A stretch of DNA of 64,000 nucleotides from Actinoplanes regularis (lineage in GTDB: Bacteria; Actinomycetota; Actinomycetes; Mycobacteriales; Micromonosporaceae), in contig NZ_FZNR01000026.1 in the NCBI RefSeq assembly GCF_900188005.1, positions 56,076 through 120,075 of the forward strand, in the 5' to 3' direction. Position numbers and translations under genes: made by a program. Positions 34,538-43,870 of the stretch are shown here, piece by piece. How positions within the stretch are numbered: the first letter of the stretch is position 1; every line of letters starts with the position of its first letter. Under the pieces are notes generated by a model. It made no database searches. It saw nothing but the letters and a program-made list of their open reading frames with translations, and was not told the origin of the DNA.

Positions 34538-35185
34538 TTATGCAACTCGACTATTTCGGTCATGCTACGCGACCAGTGGTCTCGTGTGGACATGTGTTCG
34601 ACCCGTCGAGCTTTCCTCGCCGTGGCGGGGTTGGTGATGGTGAGCCCCTCCTGTGTCGACACACGATGCGGATTATGGTACGACGGCAATCGACCAAGAT
34701 CGTTTTACGTAGCCTTGCCCTATCGATCGGGTTACGAAATTTTTTCGTGTCGACTGCACGATCGGTGGGCGAATCCGTTCAAAGATGGATGACCGGGGCG
34801 CCGATCGACCCGAGTGGATAGGCAACTAATCGTCGCGCATCGGCACTAACTAGAACTAAACATCCAGCTGGCGCTCCATCCCGACGCCCGGCTCGCCACC
34901 GTGCAGTACCACTGGTCTGGGTCGCTCTTCGCGTCGGCCTGGACTCTGCCAAGCGGCCGATGGACGGCGCTCCGCTCCGGTGCCTCAGCGGGTGTTCGGG
35001 GCGCGGCAGGGCGTTGCGCGACCTATGTTTCGCGTTCCGGCACGAGGGCAGCGTCCGGCGTGGTCCGGCTGGTTCTGGTGGTGGTGACAGAAGCCGTGAC
35101 ACCACTGGGGGACAGCCACACGGACCGGGCTGGGCGCCATTGCGGTCTACAGGCGACCGTTGCTGCGGCGATATCCGGCTATAGG
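34538..35185. other. 648-bp region, low GC at left, no secure gene
   Basis: The first 320 bases share the low GC of the Roco gene; the rest returns to high GC. Apart from the weak lipoprotein-like frame at 34592, I see no gene, repeat or hairpin that I can defend. The composition step near 34.87 kb may mark the edge of the acquired segment. Confidence 0.5.
34592..34792 (+). CDS. possible 66-residue secreted/lipoprotein-like peptide
   Basis: The frame starts MCSTRRAFLAVAGLVMVSPSC, which looks like a twin-Arg or Sec signal with a possible lipobox Cys, followed by about 45 residues with two more cysteines. The ribosome site is poor and the codon use is not informative in this low-GC patch. It is divergent from the Roco gene. 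It may be chance. Confidence 0.25.
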   Translation: MCSTRRAFLAVAGLVMVSPSCVDTRCGLWYDGNRPRSFYVALPYRSGYEIFSCRLHDRWANPFKDG

Positions 35186-38100
35186 TCAGCCCAGGAGTTG
35201 CCATTCGGCGAGCTGGGTCATCGGGGCGCCGTGGTTGGCGGTGATCTGCAGGCGGTAGTGCTGGTAGGCGCCCGGATCGCCGGGGAGGACGAAGGCGCGG
35301 GTCTGGCGACGGTCGGCGAAGTCGATGTCGCTGCGGCTGTCGAGGGTGGCCCAGTTGACGCCGTCGGTGGAGCCCTGCAACGTCCAGGCCCGCGGGTCGC
35401 GCTCCGGGGCGTCGTTCGCCGAGGTCAGCGTGTACTGCTTGATCGCCGTCGACGTGGCGAGCCGGTCGGTCAGTGTCGCCGTCGCGGCGGTGACGAGCCA
35501 CTTGGTCAGGGAGTTGTCGTCGGTCAGCTGTGCCTTGGTCTCGTTCGGCGGGTTCTCGCCGGTGACCGTGAGCGTGCCGCCGGTGGCCCGGTCGGTCAGC
35601 TGTGCGGGGGCGCCGGCGCCGGTGGTCAGCGAGGGCGGCAGGTCGGCCGCGGCGCTGCCCCACGACGACGGGTTCGGGCCCATCACGAATTCGAGGGTGC
35701 CGCCGGCGGTGAGGTCGGCGTGGGTGAGGTAGTTCCTCGAGTACGCGACGCCGTTGAGCTTGACGCTCTGCACGTAGCGGTTGGTGTCGCTCACTCCCGG
35801 TGCGGAGATGGTGAAGGTGCGGCCGTTCTCCAGGGTGACCGTGGCCTTCGGGTGCAGCGGGGCGCCGATCGTGTAGTCGGTGCTGCCCATCCGCGCCGGG
35901 TAGAAACCCAGGGTGCCGAAGACGTACCAGGCCGACATCTGGCCGTTGTCCTCGTCGCCGAGGTAGCCACCGCTGGGCCCGGGGCCGTACTGGGTGGTCA
36001 GGACGGTGCGGACGCGGTCCTGGGTCTTCGACGGGACGCCCGCGTAGTTGTACATCCAGATCATGTGGTGGATCGGCTCGTTCGAGTGGGCGTACTGGCC
36101 GAGGTTCGCGTCGTACGCCTCGCGCATCTCGTGGATGACGCCGCCGTAGCAGCCGGGCAGGTAGTCGCGGGACGCCGCGAAGACGGAATCGATCTTGGCG
36201 GCCAGGCCGGCGCGGCCGCCGTACAGGTTGGCCATGCCCTGCGGGTCCTGCGGTGCCGGGGTCGCGTAGTGCCAGGGTGCTCCCTCGGTGAACTCGCAGC
36301 CCCACAGGTTGGGCTTGAAGTCGGCGTCGGTGGTGCGCCAGGCGCCGCTGCTCTGCTTGCCGCGGAAGAACCCGACCGAGGGGGAGTAGAGGTTCGTGTA
36401 GTCGAGCGCCTTGTTGCGGAAGTACGCCGCGTCCTCGCCGTAGCCGAGCGCGGTGGCCAATTGGAAGATGCCGAAGTCGTCGTTGGCGTCCTCGAGGGTC
36501 CAGGCCGCCGACTCCGACGCGGTGTCGGTGGGCACGTAACCCTTGAACAGCGACACCTGGTTGCCGATCCGGCCGTTCGCGTTGTTCGCCGAGTAGACGG
36601 TCGCGTTCTTCACCATCGACGCGTACGCCGCCTGGTAGTCGAAATTGCGGACGCCTTTGACGTACGCGTCGGCGAAGGCCAGATCCTGGTTGCTGCCGAC
36701 CATCATGCCGACGTTGTGCGGGCCGGACCAGCGAGGCGTCCAACCACTTTCCTTGTACGCGTTGACGAAGCCGTCCAGCATCTCCCCGCTGCGCGTGGGA
36801 GTGAGCAGGGTGTACAGCGGCCACGCGGCCCGTGAGGTGTCCCAGAAACCGTTGTTGACGTACATCTGCCCGTCGTGGAGCTGATTGTCGTACGGGCTCT
36901 GGTGCCGCCGCACCCCGTTCACCAGCTCCGACCGATTGTTCGGGTACATCAGCGCCCGGTACAGATTCGAGTAGAAGGTGATCATGCGGTCGGTGGTCGC
37001 GCCCTCGATCCGCACCGCGCCGAGCTGGGCGTCCCAGAGCGCGGCGGCCTCCTCCCGGACCGTGTCCAGGCTCTTCGTCCCGACCTCCTGGTCGAGGTTG
37101 CCGTGCGCCTGCGCCACGCTGATGAAGCTGGTGGCCATGCGCAGCGTGACCTGCTCCCCGGCGCCGGTGGCGAACCGCACCCAGCTGGTCGCGCCCTGCC
37201 CGGTGATCGTCCCGGAAGCCGTGATCGCCTTGTCGACCGTGGCGTACACGAACATCTTCTGCCCGCGGTGGGTGATCTCACCGGAGATCACCCGGGCGGC
37301 GGTGTCGACCGCGAGCGAGCCGCTGCCGCTGTCGACCGTGTCGAACAGGATCACCGCCTCGCTGGTGGCCGGGAAGGCGAAGCGCAGGACCCCGGCGTGG
37401 TCGGTGGGTGCCATCTCGGCGGTGATTCCGTACGTGCTCAGCCTGCTCTTGTAGTAATGCGCCTTGGCGACCTCGTCGGCGTGGCTGAACGTGGATTTGC
37501 GGGCGTCCGGAGTGGACTTCACCGCGCCGGTCATCGGCATCACCTGCAGTTGCGCGTAATCGGCGATCCACGGGCTCGGTTCGTGGCTGATCCCGAAGCC
37601 CTGCACGGTGGTGTCGGCCCATTCGTACAGCCAATTGTCGCTGTTGCCCTTGGTGATCGGGGTCCAGAAGTTGAATCCGTGCGGCACGGTCACGCCGGGG
37701 AAGGTGTTGCCACGTGAGTAGGCACTGGTCGAGTCGGATCCGCGCCGGGTCTCCACATAGTCGCTGAGCCGGGTGGGTGCGGCGCTCTGCGCGATCTCGA
37801 TGTCGTCGAGGTATCCGCGGAACGTGCCGGTGTTGGCCGGCTGGTCGTAGCCGATCAGGATCCGGTCGACGGTCTTGCCGGCCACGTACGCGCCGATGTC
37901 GGAGACGACGTTGTTCCAGGTGTTGAAGTTGAGCACGTTGCCGTTGCCCTGGAAGGACGGGTGCACGCGGACCCCGTGCTGGTCGACGGCGCCGGAGTCG
38001 CGCAGGAACGTGCCGTCGGTGAAGGCCAGGTCGACCGCGACGTCCAGGTGGCCGCCGGACTGCGGGTACACCCAGTACGACAGCCTGCTGGCGGCGGTCA

Positions 38101-38401
38101 CCGGCAGATTCACATCGAAGATCCGCTGGTACGAGTAGGAGCTGGTGGCGCTCTGGTCGTTGCCGGAGTACATCAGGGCGGCGGAGCCGGTGTGCGCGGT
38201 CTCGGCGCGTACGCCGCTCTCCATCGCGGTCAGCCCGCAGCAGTAACCGCCGACGCCCGCGCTCGCCTCGCTGGTGTCGGTCCAGGTCGGCTGGGGCTGC
38301 CCGGTCTCGAATCCGCTGCTGAAGTCGCCCTCGGCGGCAGCGGCCGGCAAACCGATGAGCAGGCCGGCGAGCAGGGTCCCGACGGCGATCAGACAGCGCA
38401 T
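35186..38401 (-). CDS. secreted GH92 alpha-mannosidase with accessory domains
   Basis: A 1071-residue exported enzyme: signal peptide (1-23, ending AAAAEG), an N-terminal jelly-roll region (about 25-210), the GH92 catalytic region (about 215-930, starting DYVETRRGSDST and including GNTFPGVTVPHGF, DEDNGQMSAWYVFGTLGFYP and EPIHHMIWMYNY) and a C-terminal F5/8-type (discoidin-like) carbohydrate-binding domain. GH92 enzymes are calcium-dependent exo-mannosidases. GGGGAGCGGG precedes the ATG. The promoter region contains LacI-type palindromes. Confidence 0.9.
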   Translation of the reverse strand: MRCLIAVGTLLAGLLIGLPAAAAEGDFSSGFETGQPQPTWTDTSEASAGVGGYCCGLTAMESGVRAETAHTGSAALMYSGNDQSATSSYSYQRIFDVNLPVTAASRLSYWVYPQSGGHLDVAVDLAFTDGTFLRDSGAVDQHGVRVHPSFQGNGNVLNFNTWNNVVSDIGAYVAGKTVDRILIGYDQPANTGTFRGYLDDIEIAQSAAPTRLSDYVETRRGSDSTSAYSRGNTFPGVTVPHGFNFWTPITKGNSDNWLYEWADTTVQGFGISHEPSPWIADYAQLQVMPMTGAVKSTPDARKSTFSHADEVAKAHYYKSRLSTYGITAEMAPTDHAGVLRFAFPATSEAVILFDTVDSGSGSLAVDTAARVISGEITHRGQKMFVYATVDKAITASGTITGQGATSWVRFATGAGEQVTLRMATSFISVAQAHGNLDQEVGTKSLDTVREEAAALWDAQLGAVRIEGATTDRMITFYSNLYRALMYPNNRSELVNGVRRHQSPYDNQLHDGQMYVNNGFWDTSRAAWPLYTLLTPTRSGEMLDGFVNAYKESGWTPRWSGPHNVGMMVGSNQDLAFADAYVKGVRNFDYQAAYASMVKNATVYSANNANGRIGNQVSLFKGYVPTDTASESAAWTLEDANDDFGIFQLATALGYGEDAAYFRNKALDYTNLYSPSVGFFRGKQSSGAWRTTDADFKPNLWGCEFTEGAPWHYATPAPQDPQGMANLYGGRAGLAAKIDSVFAASRDYLPGCYGGVIHEMREAYDANLGQYAHSNEPIHHMIWMYNYAGVPSKTQDRVRTVLTTQYGPGPSGGYLGDEDNGQMSAWYVFGTLGFYPARMGSTDYTIGAPLHPKATVTLENGRTFTISAPGVSDTNRYVQSVKLNGVAYSRNYLTHADLTAGGTLEFVMGPNPSSWGSAAADLPPSLTTGAGAPAQLTDRATGGTLTVTGENPPNETKAQLTDDNSLTKWLVTAATATLTDRLATSTAIKQYTLTSANDAPERDPRAWTLQGSTDGVNWATLDSRSDIDFADRRQTRAFVLPGDPGAYQHYRLQITANHGAPMTQLAEWQLLG

Positions 38402-38436
38402 GAGCCCGCTCCCCAGAGAACAGTGAATGTCATCTA

Positions 38437-38450
38437 TGACAACGCTGTCA
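38437..38450 (-). promoter_or_regulatory. LacI-type operator 1 (GH92 promoter)
   Basis: TGACAACGCTGTCA, with perfect TGACA/TGTCA arms around a central CG, is the form typical of actinobacterial LacI-family sites. It lies 36 bases upstream of the GH92 start codon. Confidence 0.6.
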
Positions 38451-38467
38451 GTAAACTGCCCTATCAG

Positions 38468-38481
38468 TTACGACGGTGTCA
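38468..38481 (-). promoter_or_regulatory. LacI-type operator 2 (GH92 promoter)
   Basis: TTACGACGGTGTCA matches operator 1 at 11 of 14 positions, and the site centres are 31 bp apart (about three helical turns), suiting cooperative binding. Confidence 0.4.
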
Positions 38482-38491
38482 AGGATGTCAC

Positions 38492-38506
38492 TGACCGTGT
38501 TGGTCA
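38492..38506 (-). promoter_or_regulatory. inverted repeat, possible third regulatory site
   Basis: TGACC-GTGTT-GGTCA has perfect 5-bp arms. Its spacing differs from operators 1 and 2, so it may serve another regulator or the divergent cutinase gene. Confidence 0.3.
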
Positions 38507-38625
38507 GCCCGGGTCGTCAGTTTTAGCCGCACCGGCAGTGCAAAATTTCTGGGCTGGTGGTCAACCTTTCAGCGCTCCCCCGCGTACCGATAGGCACGTA
38601 CCTATTGGCGGATAGGAGAGGTGAG

Positions 38626-39312
38626 ATGGTCACTCGACGTAATCAGCCAGGTAAGGGTCGGCGCATCGCGCTGATCGGGGCCGGTGCGGCGGTCCTCGGC
38701 GTTGCCGCGATAGTCACCCCGCAGGCGTTCGCCGGCACGGAGACCCGCGCCGGCGCCGGCTGCTCTGATGTGGAGCTCGTCTTCGCCCGTGGCACCGGAG
38801 AACCGCAGGGCCTGGGCATCGTGGGGCGGCCGTTGGCCCAGCAGCTCGCCGCGAAGCTGCCCGGCCGCAAGGTCGGCTCGTTCGCCGTGGTCTACGCGGC
38901 CGCCGCCAACCAGGCCAGCGCCGGCCCCGGCGCCACGAACATGACCCAGCACATCACCGCGGTCGCCAAGAGCTGCCCGGGCACGCGGTTCGTGATCGGC
39001 GGCTACTCGCAGGGCGCGAGCGTCACCGACATCGCCATGGGCATCCGTAACGCGGGCACCGCCGGAGACGCGATCCCGGCCGCCCTCGCGGGCCGCGTCG
39101 CGGCAGTCGTGGTCTTCGGCAACCCGCTCGGGCTGCAGCGGCGGACCATCGCCGGCAGCAGCGCCGTCTTCGCCGCCCGGGCCAAGGAGTTCTGCAACAC
39201 CGGCGACCCGGTCTGCGGCAACGGCCGGAACTTCGCGGCGCACCTGGCCTACCCGCGCAACGGCACCGTCGGGCAGGCGGCCACGTTCGCGGCCGGAAAA
39301 CTCGGCGGCTGA
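38626..39312 (+). CDS. secreted cutinase-family esterase
   Basis: A 228-residue alpha/beta hydrolase with a signal peptide (GAGAAVLGVAAIVTPQAFA) and the cutinase motifs: VFARGTGEPQGLG near the N terminus, nucleophile Ser128 in GGYSQGAS, Asp in CNTGDPVC and the C-terminal His in AAHLAYP. Four cysteines would form the two usual disulphides. It hydrolyses short to medium esters outside the cell. AGGAGAGGTGAG precedes the ATG at 38626. Divergent from the GH92 gene. Confidence 0.9.
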   Translation: MVTRRNQPGKGRRIALIGAGAAVLGVAAIVTPQAFAGTETRAGAGCSDVELVFARGTGEPQGLGIVGRPLAQQLAAKLPGRKVGSFAVVYAAAANQASAGPGATNMTQHITAVAKSCPGTRFVIGGYSQGASVTDIAMGIRNAGTAGDAIPAALAGRVAAVVVFGNPLGLQRRTIAGSSAVFAARAKEFCNTGDPVCGNGRNFAAHLAYPRNGTVGQAATFAAGKLGG

Positions 39313-39332
39313 CCGTGCCGGTCGCCTGACCG

Positions 39333-39372
39333 CCGGCCGGAGATTCGCGGGCAGCCGGGAATTTCCGGCCGG
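39333..39372 (+). terminator. hairpin terminator after cutinase gene
   Basis: Perfect 9-bp arms CCGGCCGGA (39333-39341) and TCCGGCCGG (39364-39372) with a 22-base loop, 20 bases after the stop codon. Confidence 0.6.
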
Positions 39373-39383
39373 TTACCGGTCAG

Positions 39384-41030
39384 ATGGTCGCCGTTCTCGC
39401 CGAACGTACGATTGTGACCATCCTCAACCGGATGCGGCTGGGCATGCGTTTGGCCGTCGCGTTCGCCAGCGTTGTCGTGCTGCTGCTCGTCGTCATGGCC
39501 GCCGGCCTGCTCACCGCGTCACGGCAGGGCGACGCCGCCGACCGGATGGCGCAGTCGCAGCGGTTCGTCGGGCTGATGAAGGACGCCAAGTTCTCGGCCG
39601 CCGACTTCAACGGCTGGCAGACGGCGTACGCGTTCGACGCCCGGCGCGGCGTGCCGGACGCCGCGCAGGACACCGGATCGTCGCGCAAGTCGTTCCTCGA
39701 GTCGATCGAGACCTTCCGGACGACGGTGGCCGCCGCGGCCGAGGCCGCCACGAGCACGGCGCTGCGCGACGAGTTGAAGCAGGTCTCCGCGCTGGTCGAC
39801 GAGTACGTGACCGTCGACTCGCAGATCGCACAGCTCTACAGCGACAACACCCGCGCTTCGACGAAGGCGGCCGACGCGCTCGTCATCGGCAAGGAGATCG
39901 AGACCTTCAAGCAGATCAGCGATCACCTCGACAAGGTCGTCGCGGCGGCCGACGCCGATTTCGCCGCCGCGCGCGCCAGCGCCACCGACGCGGAGCACAC
40001 CGGCAAGGTGCTGATCTGGCTCAGCGGGCCGCTGGCGGCGCTCGTCGCCGCCGCGCTCGCCGTGCTGGTCACGCGTTCGGTGACCGGTCCCGTCGACCGG
40101 GTGCGCAAGCGTCTCGTCCTGCTGGCCGACGGCGATCTGGCCACGCCGGTGGCCGTCACCGGCCGCGACGAGATCGCCGCGATGGCCGTCGCGCTGAGGC
40201 AGAGCCTGGACGCGCTCGGCGCGGCGATGAACACGATCGACAGCTCCTCGACGTCGCTCGCCGCGGCGGCCGAGCAGATGTCGAACACCTCGCTGCAGAT
40301 CGCGGCGTCCGCCGAGGAGTCCGCCGTCCAGGCCAAGGAGGTCGCCAGCGCGACCTCGGAGGTGTCGAGCAACGTGCACACCGTCTCGGCCGGCAGCGAG
40401 GAGATGGGCGCCTCGATCCGCGAGATCGCGCACTCGACCAGTGAGGCCACCGCCGTCGTGGCGTCGGCGATGCGGGCCGCGAAGGCCGCCAACTCCACGG
40501 TCGCCACCCTGGGCAAGTCGTCCCGGGAGATCGGCGAGGTGGTCCAGGCGATCACGTCCATCGCCGGGCAGACGAACCTGCTGGCGCTGAACGCCACCAT
40601 CGAAGCGGCCCGGGCCGGCGAGTCCGGCAAGGGATTCGCGGTGGTGGCGGGCGAGGTGAAGGACCTGGCCCAGGAGACCGCGCGGGCGACCGAGGACATC
40701 ACCCGGCGGGTCGAGGCCATCCGGGCCGGAGCCGAGGACGCGGTGGCGGCGATCGAGGAGATCACCACGGTCATCGACCGGGTCAACGACTACCAGATGA
40801 CGATCGCCTCCGCCGTCGAGGAGCAGACCGCGACCACGGCCGAGATGAACCGCAGCATCTCCGAGACCGCGGTCAGCGCCGAGGGGATCGCCGCGAACGT
40901 CGCCACGGTCGCGCAGGCCGCCCAGCAGACCACCGAGGGTGTCGCGCAGGCCCAGGCGGCCACCGCCGAGCTCGCCCGGATGTCCGGTGAGCTGCGCACC
41001 CTGGTCGCGCAGTTCCGTTACGCACCGTGA
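39384..41030 (+). CDS. methyl-accepting chemotaxis protein
   Basis: A 548-residue receptor: helix 1 (about 20-45), an outer four-helix sensor domain (45-205), helix 2 (LIWLSGPLAALVAAALAVLV), a HAMP domain (RSVTGPVDRVRKRLVLLADG) and a long cytoplasmic signalling coil whose hairpin tip contains the conserved NLLALNATIEAARAGESGKG. It signals to CheA/CheW, which are not in the window, and implies motility at some stage. The start is ambiguous (ATG 39384, GTG 39414 or ATG 39432). Confidence 0.92.
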   Translation: MVAVLAERTIVTILNRMRLGMRLAVAFASVVVLLLVVMAAGLLTASRQGDAADRMAQSQRFVGLMKDAKFSAADFNGWQTAYAFDARRGVPDAAQDTGSSRKSFLESIETFRTTVAAAAEAATSTALRDELKQVSALVDEYVTVDSQIAQLYSDNTRASTKAADALVIGKEIETFKQISDHLDKVVAAADADFAAARASATDAEHTGKVLIWLSGPLAALVAAALAVLVTRSVTGPVDRVRKRLVLLADGDLATPVAVTGRDEIAAMAVALRQSLDALGAAMNTIDSSSTSLAAAAEQMSNTSLQIAASAEESAVQAKEVASATSEVSSNVHTVSAGSEEMGASIREIAHSTSEATAVVASAMRAAKAANSTVATLGKSSREIGEVVQAITSIAGQTNLLALNATIEAARAGESGKGFAVVAGEVKDLAQETARATEDITRRVEAIRAGAEDAVAAIEEITTVIDRVNDYQMTIASAVEEQTATTAEMNRSISETAVSAEGIAANVATVAQAAQQTTEGVAQAQAATAELARMSGELRTLVAQFRYAP

Positions 41031-41055
41031 TTGATTGACGAATATCGCTAGATCG

Positions 41056-41071
41056 TGAGAGCGTTCTCTCA
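41056..41071 (+). promoter_or_regulatory. LacI-type operator (GH31 promoter)
   Basis: TGAGAGCGTTCTCTCA has perfect 6-bp arms TGAGAG/CTCTCA around CGTT and lies 23 bases before the GH31 ATG. It resembles CebR-class boxes of actinobacteria. Confidence 0.55.
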
Positions 41072-41094
41072 GCCGAGCCTGGGGGAGTGGTCTC

Positions 41095-43830
41095 ATGCCC
41101 GTCCGCAGCGTCGCCGTCCTCGCCGCCGTCGTCCTCTCGTTGCCGGCCGCTGTCCCGGCCGCGCACGCGGCCGCACCCGGCATCACCACGGTGACCGTGG
41201 GAAACGCGCGCTTCCAGGTGCTCTCGCCGACGCTGATCCGCACCGAGTACGCCGCGGACGGCCGCTTCACCGACGCGGGCACCTTCAACGTCGTCGGGCG
41301 CGGCGGCTTCCCGCAAAGCCGCCTCGCCCGCGGATCCGTCCGCAAGAAAATCGACGACGGCTGGCTGACCATCGAGACGGGCGCGGTCACCCTGCGCTAC
41401 CAGGTCGGCTCCGGACCCTTCGCCGGGGACAACCTGTCGGTACGACTGAAGGCCGGGCAGCAGCAGGTCGACGCCGCGCCGTGGGCCGGCCCGGTCTGCA
41501 CCCCGGGCCTGCTGTGCGAGGCCGAGACGCTGCGGCCCGCCGCGACCGCCACCGATCACGCCGGCTACACCGGGACCGGCTTCGCGGCCGGGTTCACCGC
41601 CACCGGCGACGAACTGGGCTTCACCACGACCGTCCCGGCCGCCGGCGCGTACCAGGTCGGCCTGCGGTACGCCAACGCGCAGGGCGGCGACGGGCAGAAC
41701 ACCAGCCGCAGCCTGAGCGTCACGGCCGACGACGGCGCCCCGGTGCGGATCGCCCTGGCGCCCACCGGCTCGTGGGACACCTGGAAGGTCGTCACCGCGC
41801 AGCTCACGCTGGCCGCCGGCCGCCACCGGATCACCGTCGGACGGACGGCGGCCGACTCCGGCAACGTGAACGTCGACAGCCTGGCGCTCGTGCGACCCGG
41901 GGATCCGTACCCCCAACCGGTCCAGACCACCGCCCGGCCGTGCCCGTTCGACGCGATCTGCGAAGCCGGCACCGGCGCTCTGAGCGGTGGCGCGAAGCAC
42001 GCCGCCGACCACAACGGCCACTCCGGTGACGGCTTCCTGGCCGGCCTGGAGCACGCCGGAGCGTCCGCCGCCTTCACGATCACCGGCATCCCCGCGGCCG
42101 GTGACTACGCGGTGCAGCTGCGGTACGCGAACGGGCAGGCCGGCAGCCGGCCCATCCAGCCACGCGACGTCACCGTCAACGGGACGACCGTCTCGCTCGC
42201 GCCGACCAGCGGCTGGGACTACTGGCGCACGCTGGCCGTTCCCGTCCGGCTGAAGGCCGGAACCGACACGGTGACCCTGGGTTGTCCCACCGACGACAGC
42301 TGCAACGTCAACGTCGACACCGTCGCGGTCGCCGCCGCGACGGCACCCCTGAAAGCGCCGCACGCGCCGCTCGGCGGCTACCGGCGCGGCCTCGACGGCG
42401 TGGACGGCGGCGCGCTCACCCAGCCCGGCCTGCTCTACCAGGACGGCTGGTCGCTGCTGGACGACAGCGCGTCGGCGCTCTACGACCCCGCGACGCGCAA
42501 GGTGACCCAGCGCCCGGCGAAGGAGCAGGACGGCTACCTCTTCGCGTACGGCAAGGACTTCGCTCGCGGTCTTCGCGAACTGTCCACACTGACCGGACCG
42601 ACCGCGCTGCTGCCGGAGTGGGCCTACGGCGTGTGGTATTCGGAGTACTACGACCGGACGGCGGCCGACTTCCAGCAGACGATCGTGCCCCGGTTCAGGT
42701 CCGAGGGCGTCCCGCTGGACGTGCTGATCGTGGACACCGACTTCAAGTCGCCGGACACCTGGAACGGCTGGGAGATCGACCCGGCCAAGTTCCCCGACCC
42801 GCGGGGCTTCCTCGACTGGGCGCACGGCCAGGGCCTGCACCTGTCCTACAACGTCCACCCGAGCATCAGGACGAGCGACCCGAAGTACGCCCAGGCCCAG
42901 GCCATCGCCAAGGGAAAGATCAAGGACGGGGTGTTCGACTGGGGCGACCCCGACCAGCTGGCCGCGTACTTCTGGCTGCACCAGGATCTCCAGCAGGACT
43001 TCACCTGGCTGGACTGGTGCTGCGACAACGCCGGCTCGTCGCTGCCCGGCGTCACCCCCGACTCCTGGATCAACCAGCAGTACGCCGACAGGGACGGTTT
43101 CGCGTTCTCCCGTGGCTACGGCTCGCTGCAGGCCGGCGGCTACGGCAACCCGACCGCCGTGCCGGCCGGGCCGTGGGCCGAGAAGCGCACCACCCTGCAC
43201 TTCACCGGCGACACCATCTCCAACTGGCAGACCCTGCGGTTCGAGGTCGGCTACACGCCCGGGGAGTCCGCGGCGACCGGCCTGGCCGCGATCAGCCACG
43301 ACATCGGCGGCCACACCGGCGGACTCCAGGAACCCGGCGGCGAGCCGGGCAGCACCAAACTCCCCGACGACCTGTACGCCCGGTGGGTGCAGTTCGGCAC
43401 GTTCCAGCCGATCGACCGCCTGCACTCCAACCACAGCGACCGCCTGCCCTGGCAGTACGGCGCGGACGCGGCCGCCTCGGCCAAGACGTTCCTGCGACTG
43501 CGGGAACAGCTCCGGCCCTACACCTACGCGGCGGCGCGGGAGGCCAATCGCACCGGGATGCCGATCGCCCGGCCGCTCTACCTGGCCTATCCGGACTCGC
43601 CGGAGGCGTACGCGGTCGCCGGCTCCGAGTACCTCTACGGCCCCGACTTCCTGGTCGCCCCGGTGACCACGCCGGGAGCGACCGCGACCACGACGGTCTG
43701 GTTCCCGCCGGGCGACACCTGGACCGACTACTTCACGCACCAGGTGTACCAGGGCGGCACGACCGCGCAGATCACCACGACGCTCGCGACGATGCCGGTC
43801 TTCGTGAAAGGCCACACCGCCCGGCGGTAG
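41095..43830 (+). CDS. secreted GH31 glycosidase with two inserted CBM35-like domains
   Basis: A 911-residue exported enzyme: signal peptide (1-26), the first half of the GH31 N-terminal beta domain (30-135), two CBM35-like modules in tandem (about 140-265 starting CEAETLRPAATAT, and 285-410 starting CEAGTGALSGGAK), then the rest of the N domain (APLGGYRRGLDGVD) and the barrel. The nucleophile is Asp640 in WLDWCCDNA and the acid/base Asp736 in SHDIGGH. GH31 acts on alpha-glucosides or alpha-xylosides. GGGGGAG precedes the ATG. Probably under LacI-type control. Confidence 0.9.
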   Translation: MPVRSVAVLAAVVLSLPAAVPAAHAAAPGITTVTVGNARFQVLSPTLIRTEYAADGRFTDAGTFNVVGRGGFPQSRLARGSVRKKIDDGWLTIETGAVTLRYQVGSGPFAGDNLSVRLKAGQQQVDAAPWAGPVCTPGLLCEAETLRPAATATDHAGYTGTGFAAGFTATGDELGFTTTVPAAGAYQVGLRYANAQGGDGQNTSRSLSVTADDGAPVRIALAPTGSWDTWKVVTAQLTLAAGRHRITVGRTAADSGNVNVDSLALVRPGDPYPQPVQTTARPCPFDAICEAGTGALSGGAKHAADHNGHSGDGFLAGLEHAGASAAFTITGIPAAGDYAVQLRYANGQAGSRPIQPRDVTVNGTTVSLAPTSGWDYWRTLAVPVRLKAGTDTVTLGCPTDDSCNVNVDTVAVAAATAPLKAPHAPLGGYRRGLDGVDGGALTQPGLLYQDGWSLLDDSASALYDPATRKVTQRPAKEQDGYLFAYGKDFARGLRELSTLTGPTALLPEWAYGVWYSEYYDRTAADFQQTIVPRFRSEGVPLDVLIVDTDFKSPDTWNGWEIDPAKFPDPRGFLDWAHGQGLHLSYNVHPSIRTSDPKYAQAQAIAKGKIKDGVFDWGDPDQLAAYFWLHQDLQQDFTWLDWCCDNAGSSLPGVTPDSWINQQYADRDGFAFSRGYGSLQAGGYGNPTAVPAGPWAEKRTTLHFTGDTISNWQTLRFEVGYTPGESAATGLAAISHDIGGHTGGLQEPGGEPGSTKLPDDLYARWVQFGTFQPIDRLHSNHSDRLPWQYGADAAASAKTFLRLREQLRPYTYAAAREANRTGMPIARPLYLAYPDSPEAYAVAGSEYLYGPDFLVAPVTTPGATATTTVWFPPGDTWTDYFTHQVYQGGTTAQITTTLATMPVFVKGHTARR

Positions 43831-43870
43831 GGAACCTCGGCTGTTCTTGCGGTCCGCCGGGCCTTCGACG

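Noticed and set aside
34779..36824. A 681-codon minus-strand frame overlapping the GH92 gene in another frame
   Set aside because: Low-complexity Arg/Gly/Pro protein in the wrong frame of the same strand; the GH92 frame carries real family motifs.
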